DNA of 64,000 bases, taken from Bradyrhizobium sp. Rc3b (GTDB lineage Bacteria > Pseudomonadota > Alphaproteobacteria > Rhizobiales > Xanthobacteraceae). The position numbers and the translations under genes are program-made. Below the pieces are notes generated by a model. The model saw only the letters and a program-made list of their open reading frames with translations, had not been told where the DNA came from and did no database searches. Numbering within the stretch: position 1 is the first letter of the stretch; the number at the start of each line of letters is the position of its first letter. Of the stretch, positions 52,152-64,000 are shown piece by piece. The stretch lies in assembly GCF_900114915.1 (NCBI RefSeq), contig NZ_FOUS01000011.1:124001-188000 (forward strand), in the 5' to 3' direction.

Positions 52152-54212
52152 CTAGTCCTCGTCTTCGTCCTCGACCTTGTCGAAGAAGGAATAGCGCAGA
52201 CTGTCGGCGTCGGCGTACCACTGCCCCGGCCCCTTGTTGGCGGCGAGCGTCGCCTCCCAGAGCGCATCGGTGCAGTCCTTGCGGTGCATCGAGAGGTCGA
52301 AACCATTGCCGAAGAACAGTTCGGACCATTCCCACCACGTGCCGAGTTTCTTGACCCCGCGCAGGAGGTCGTAGCGGTCGATCAGCGCCGGCGCCATGTC
52401 CGAGGTAATCGAGCCGAACACGAGGCCGGTCTTGACCACGCGGTTCAGTTCCTTGATCGCGCGGACCACCTGCTTCGGGGAAACGTGGCAGAGGCTGGTC
52501 TCGAACACGAAGTCGAACGCGCCGTCCTTGAACGGCATGTCGGTGATCGAGCCGAGCTTGTTGTACTTCTTCAGCGCCTTCGGCGTCCTGGCGTGGATGG
52601 CGCGGTTGCTCTCGATGCCGAAGGCATCGATGCCGCGCTCGCGTAGCGCGCCGACCAATTCGCCGCTGGCCGAGCCCGCGACGAGCAGCTTGGCGCCCTT
52701 GGTCTTGCCCCAGACGATGCCGAGCAGCCGTGTGAGGTAATCGGGATCGGTGAAGTGGCGCCACGCCTCATGATAGGGGCCGAGGCCGCGATAGTTCTCG
52801 AAATAGTCGCGGTCGATCTTGTCGGAGAGCGGCTTGTCGTCCTGCGCGCGCTCGCGGCGCAGGCGCATCATCTCGGTCAGGATGATGTCGGTCGCCGCAT
52901 CCGAGGAGTCGAGCAGGCCGTTCAGGGTCGAGTCGAACAGATAATCGCCGACCACCACGATGCCGGGATGCTCCTTCGGCTCGGGCCGGTGATTGGTCAT
53001 GACGTCGCGCACCGGCAGGCCGCCGGGAATCGCGTTCACCGACGACAACCAGCGGTGGATCTTGCCTTCCATGAAATGCAGGCGCGCATCGCCGAGCGAG
53101 GCCGGCAGCGATTTCAGCGCGGCATCGATCAGCTCCTGGTCCGACAGATTGGCGAAGGCCAGCGCGTCGGAGCCGGGAATCAGCCAGTTCAGCACGCCGT
53201 GCTTGCCGACGTCGTGGCGCGCACCCTCGTTGTAGACGCAGCAGCCGCCGAAGGCTTCCGACATGAACCAGGCGCCTGGAATCTTCTCGCCCCAGAACGG
53301 CGTGTCGAACAGGATCGAGACGCGCAGGTAATGCGCGGGACGGTCGAAGTAAGAGACGTGCTTGACCATCGACTTGCGGAGCTGTTCGCCTTCCCACCCC
53401 ATGGTGGCGAGCCAGGAATGCGGCAGGCAGACCAGCACGAGATCGAAGTCGCGCGTCTCCGGTCCCTTGCCGTTCATCATCTTGAGCTGGTAGCGCCCGG
53501 TCGGCGCCTTGCCGACGGTGAGCACGCGGTGATTGAGCTGGATGTCGGCGTTCACCTCCGACTGCAGGCACTCGATCAGCTGCTCGTTGCCGTTCTGGAT
53601 GGAATAGAGGCCGATATAGCCGTCGACATCCATCAGATAGTTCTTGAGCGCGTTGAGGCCGTTGGTGTTGTGGCTTTCGGTCGCGATGTCGGAGCGCGCC
53701 ATCACCTTGAAGAAGCGCTTTGCGGTTTCGTCCTCGACCTCCTCGTCGAGCACCTGCTCGGCGGTCTTGTAGGCCCAGGGGTTCTCGTTGTCGTGCGCGC
53801 CGACGCCCTCGTAATATTCGATCGGCGACATCGCCTCGGCACAGCGCTTGCGGAACGCCTCGATCGCCGCGGCGGTCTTGGCGCCATACTTGCGGCGCAT
53901 GCCCGGCACGTCGTCGAGAAGCTCGCCGCCGAACTGCACCTGCTCGGCATCCATCGGGATCGTCTGCAGCCCGAAATGCTGGATCAGCTCGCGCAGCGGA
54001 TCCGGCCCGGTCATCGAGTAGTCGTAGATCTCGGCAACGCCGGCCTCGTACATCGCAGGTGCGGAATCGAACTTGCGGGTGACGATCTTGCCGCCGAGCC
54101 GATCGGAGGCCTCGTAGATGGTGACGCGACAGAGATCGCCAAGCTTGCGCTTCAGATACCAAGCGCTCATCAGCCCGCCGGGGCCGCCGCCTACGATTGC
54201 GAGATCAAGCAT
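52152..54212 (-). CDS. FAD-dependent amine oxidase-like protein fused to a SAM methyltransferase domain
   Basis: A 686-residue two-domain protein. The N-terminal ~440 residues are an NAD(P)/FAD-binding amine-oxidase-like domain: GGGPGG at 8-13, glutamate-ended strand RVTIYEASDRLGGKI, and a C-terminal FAD segment HPGIVVVGDYLFDSTLNG. The C-terminal part (about 480-640) is a class I methyltransferase: motif I near 507-516 (LLVAGSASGELVGAL), acidic end IDAFGIES, and a motif IV-like DGAFDFVFETSLCHV. A short acidic tail (VEDEDED) ends it. The combination suggests successive oxidation and methylation of one substrate, but no pathway gene adjoins it. The active-site identity of the amine-oxidase part is not clear. 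The neighbour is an ABC exporter. Confidence 0.82.
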   Translation of the reverse strand: MLDLAIVGGGPGGLMSAWYLKRKLGDLCRVTIYEASDRLGGKIVTRKFDSAPAMYEAGVAEIYDYSMTGPDPLRELIQHFGLQTIPMDAEQVQFGGELLDDVPGMRRKYGAKTAAAIEAFRKRCAEAMSPIEYYEGVGAHDNENPWAYKTAEQVLDEEVEDETAKRFFKVMARSDIATESHNTNGLNALKNYLMDVDGYIGLYSIQNGNEQLIECLQSEVNADIQLNHRVLTVGKAPTGRYQLKMMNGKGPETRDFDLVLVCLPHSWLATMGWEGEQLRKSMVKHVSYFDRPAHYLRVSILFDTPFWGEKIPGAWFMSEAFGGCCVYNEGARHDVGKHGVLNWLIPGSDALAFANLSDQELIDAALKSLPASLGDARLHFMEGKIHRWLSSVNAIPGGLPVRDVMTNHRPEPKEHPGIVVVGDYLFDSTLNGLLDSSDAATDIILTEMMRLRRERAQDDKPLSDKIDRDYFENYRGLGPYHEAWRHFTDPDYLTRLLGIVWGKTKGAKLLVAGSASGELVGALRERGIDAFGIESNRAIHARTPKALKKYNKLGSITDMPFKDGAFDFVFETSLCHVSPKQVVRAIKELNRVVKTGLVFGSITSDMAPALIDRYDLLRGVKKLGTWWEWSELFFGNGFDLSMHRKDCTDALWEATLAANKGPGQWYADADSLRYSFFDKVEDEDED

Positions 54213-54345
54213 GTGAGTTCCGTGGTCTCCGGCCCGCCCCCTTCACGGGACCACCGGTCTAAACTCTCCTAGCAGAAGCGCTTTTGCGGCTGAAGGAAAG
54301 ATGAACAAAGGTTGATCCCGCATCGCAACAGACAAGCAAAGCAAC

Positions 54346-54372
54346 AAAAAGGCCGGCTTTCGCCGGCCTTTT
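54346..54372 (-). terminator. Terminator of the rpoBC operon
   Basis: GGCCGGC (54351-54357) pairs with GCCGGCC (54362-54368) around a TTTC loop, flanked by A/T runs on both sides, so it can act bidirectionally. On the minus strand five T residues follow. It lies 32 bp after the rpoC stop. Confidence 0.9.
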
Positions 54373-54403
54373 CATTGTCCTCGGCAGTCCTACGGATGAA
54401 CGA

Positions 54404-58600
<4,197 letters not shown>

Positions 58601-58729
58601 CGTCTTCTCCTCGCGTGCCGGTCGCCTCCGGCCGCAAATTCGAAAATCACTCAAGCAGGGCGCCCTGCCCTCAAGGCCTCGGACGGGGCGCCGGTGCCCG
58701 GCCGCGAAGGCCGGGCATGACAGGTCGAA

Positions 58730-62848
<4,119 letters not shown>

Positions 62849-63331
62849 CGTGGCCTCTCATTTTCGTCGCCCGCTCTGGGCGAACCGTCCGGGACGCGGC
62901 TGCCACCGCTCCCCGGGTTGAATTTTTCGAACCCGTTTTGGGGGCCGGAGACTCAGCTTCAGGCGAGAATGTCCTGAATCTGTTCTTCAGACCTTCAAAA
63001 CGCAAAACGACGCGCGGGGCGCTGGTGCGCGCCCGCCCGTCACAACGACCGTCTTCACGGACTGCAAAAGCCCGAAATAGCCTGCTCTCCCAACGGCTTA
63101 CAGGGAATCCGGCATCCCTGCCCACCGCGCTTTCGTGCTGCCGAACCGATATGGGGCGACAATAGTGGAGATTCGAGGGGCGAACCCTCAAATCCCCACA
63201 CTTTTTCGTGTTCGGCCTGCGTCGGGACGTTCCGTCGCACGCCTTTTGCATCAGGCCCACCCCTTTTTGAAGGGCAAGCCAAGGTCTCGGGCCTGCTTAC
63301 GCTCGCCCGAGACCTCGTCAGTAAGCGGTGC
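62849..63331. other. Intergenic region between rplL and rpoB
   Basis: This 483-bp gap has no convincing gene. Near its rplL end lies the perfect hairpin at 63282-63315. The rest shows no strong -35/-10 pair on the minus strand, though an internal rpoB promoter is possible. Short open frames here are Arg-rich and not conserved-looking. Confidence 0.6.
63282..63315 (-). promoter_or_regulatory. Attenuator/processing hairpin between rplL and rpoB
   Basis: AGGTCTCGGGC (63282-63292) pairs perfectly with GCCCGAGACCT (63305-63315), an 11-bp stem with a 12-nt loop, starting 16 bp after the rplL stop. No T run follows on the minus strand. It is in the position of the attenuator/RNase III site known in enterobacterial rplL-rpoB. 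Confidence 0.6.
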
Positions 63332-63709
63332 TTACTTGAGCTCGACCTTCGCGCCAGCCTTCTCGAGCTGGACCTTGATCTTGTCGGCTTCGTCCTTGTT
63401 CACGCCTTCCTTGACAGGCTTCGGCGCGCCCTCGACGAGGTCCTTTGCTTCCTTCAGGCCCAGGCCGGTGATGGCGCGGACTTCCTTGATGACCTCGATC
63501 TTCTTGTCGCCGGCGCTGGCGAGAACGACCGTGAACTCGGTCTTCTCTTCCGCCGGAGCGGCGGCAGCGCCACCACCAGCCGGGCCGGCCACGGCGACAG
63601 CCGCGGCAGCCGAAACGCCCCACTTTTCTTCGAGGAGCTTCGCCAGTTCAGCAGCTTCGAGCACGGTGAGGCTCGAGAGGTCGTCAACGATCTTCTGCAA
63701 GTCAGCCAT
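63332..63709 (-). CDS. rplL: 50S ribosomal protein L7/L12
   Basis: A 125-residue L7/L12, the stalk protein that recruits translation GTPases. N-terminal dimerisation domain (MADLQKIVDDLSSLTVLEAA), an Ala/Gly/Pro hinge, and the C-terminal factor-binding domain (GDKKIEVIKEVRAITGLGLK, EAKDLVEGAPKPVKEGVNKD) are present. It is 54 bp downstream of rplJ. Confidence 0.99.
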   Translation of the reverse strand: MADLQKIVDDLSSLTVLEAAELAKLLEEKWGVSAAAAVAVAGPAGGGAAAAPAEEKTEFTVVLASAGDKKIEVIKEVRAITGLGLKEAKDLVEGAPKPVKEGVNKDEADKIKVQLEKAGAKVELK

Positions 63710-63763
63710 TGTTCAGTTTCCTTACGTGTAAGTCTGGTTCGGGTTTGAGTTTTGCGAAGGGCG

Positions 63764-64000
63764 TCAGGCCGCTTCGCCCTTTGAGGCATGAGCCTGGATG
63801 ACGCGCGCGAGCTTGCCCGCGGGCGCATTGGCGAGCTGAGCGAGTTTGGTCGCCGGGGCCACAAGCAGGCCGACGATCTTGCCGCGCAGTTCATCAAGCG
63901 ACGGCAGCGAGGCAAGCGCCTTCACGCCGTCGACATTCAGGACGGTCTTCCCCATCGAGCCGCCGACGATGACGAACTTTTCGTTCGCCTTGGCGAATTC
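63764..64000 (-). CDS. rplJ: 50S ribosomal protein L10 (C-terminal part, truncated by window edge)
   Basis: The last 78 codons of L10 are visible, read from the window end: EFAKANEKFVIVGGSMGKTV, then the conserved LASLPSLDELRGKIVGLLVA and the L7/L12-binding C-terminal helix (PAGKLARVIQAHASKGEAA). L10 anchors the L7/L12 stalk and represses its own operon in E. coli. The N-terminus lies beyond the window. Confidence 0.97.
   Translation of the reverse strand, partial: EFAKANEKFVIVGGSMGKTVLNVDGVKALASLPSLDELRGKIVGLLVAPATKLAQLANAPAGKLARVIQAHASKGEAA

Overview
The window is high-GC DNA from an alphaproteobacterium, most likely Bradyrhizobium or a close Nitrobacteraceae relative. The basis is the ribosomal and RNA polymerase protein sequences, a GCG_CRPN small secreted protein, an ATP12-type chaperone, and several intergenic palindrome families I associate with Bradyrhizobium genomes. 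No rRNA, tRNA, CRISPR array, transposase, integrase or prophage gene was seen. Species assignment is inference.

Positions 1-28710 are a mosaic of short metabolic and accessory units on both strands. They include a fused indolepyruvate ferredoxin oxidoreductase, a tri-haem cytochrome c, a TRIC/UPF0126 membrane protein and an isocitrate lyase/PEP mutase-type enzyme. Next come two small ferredoxin-like-fold proteins divergent from an ArsR-type regulator, small secreted proteins, a GST, and an uncharacterised two-gene membrane-protein unit. These are followed by a carboxyltransferase (PccB), a class D beta-lactamase and an orphan FliK/FlhB-C pair. A minus-strand run then encodes an ATP12-type chaperone, a small secreted protein, an RluA-type pseudouridine synthase, RarA and a Deg-type protease. 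The section ends with a porin, an HxlR regulator divergent from a quinone-oxidoreductase-like enzyme, and DUF1330 and SDR proteins. At least eight palindromic repeats from four families lie between these genes or inside the ribosomal operons.

Positions 28915-49111 hold the translation super-operon, all on the minus strand. In transcription order it is rpsL-rpsG-fusA-tuf-rpsJ-rplC-rplD-rplW-rplB-rpsS-rplV-rpsC-rplP-rpmC-rpsQ-rplN-rplX-rplE-rpsN-rpsH-rplF-rplR-rpsE-rpmD-rplO-secY-[second secY-like gene]-adk-rpsM-rpsK-rpoA-rplQ, closed by a strong terminator. The most unusual element is the complete second SecY-family gene between secY and adk. It is joined to both neighbours by 4-nt ATGA overlaps. 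The encoded protein lacks the plug segment, the C5-loop arginine (Arg357 in this SecY) and the C-terminal cytosolic tail. The adk gene that follows encodes adenylate kinase with a roughly 100-residue Lys/Ala-rich histone-H1-like tail.

Positions 49112-54212 hold an 878-bp intergenic region with a candidate promoter for the str operon. After it come an ABC exporter with acidic tails at both ends and an FAD amine-oxidase/SAM-methyltransferase fusion with an acidic tail. Positions 54404-64000 hold rpoC, rpoB, rplL and the C-terminal part of rplJ. A perfect hairpin between rplL and rpoB probably modulates expression of the polymerase genes.
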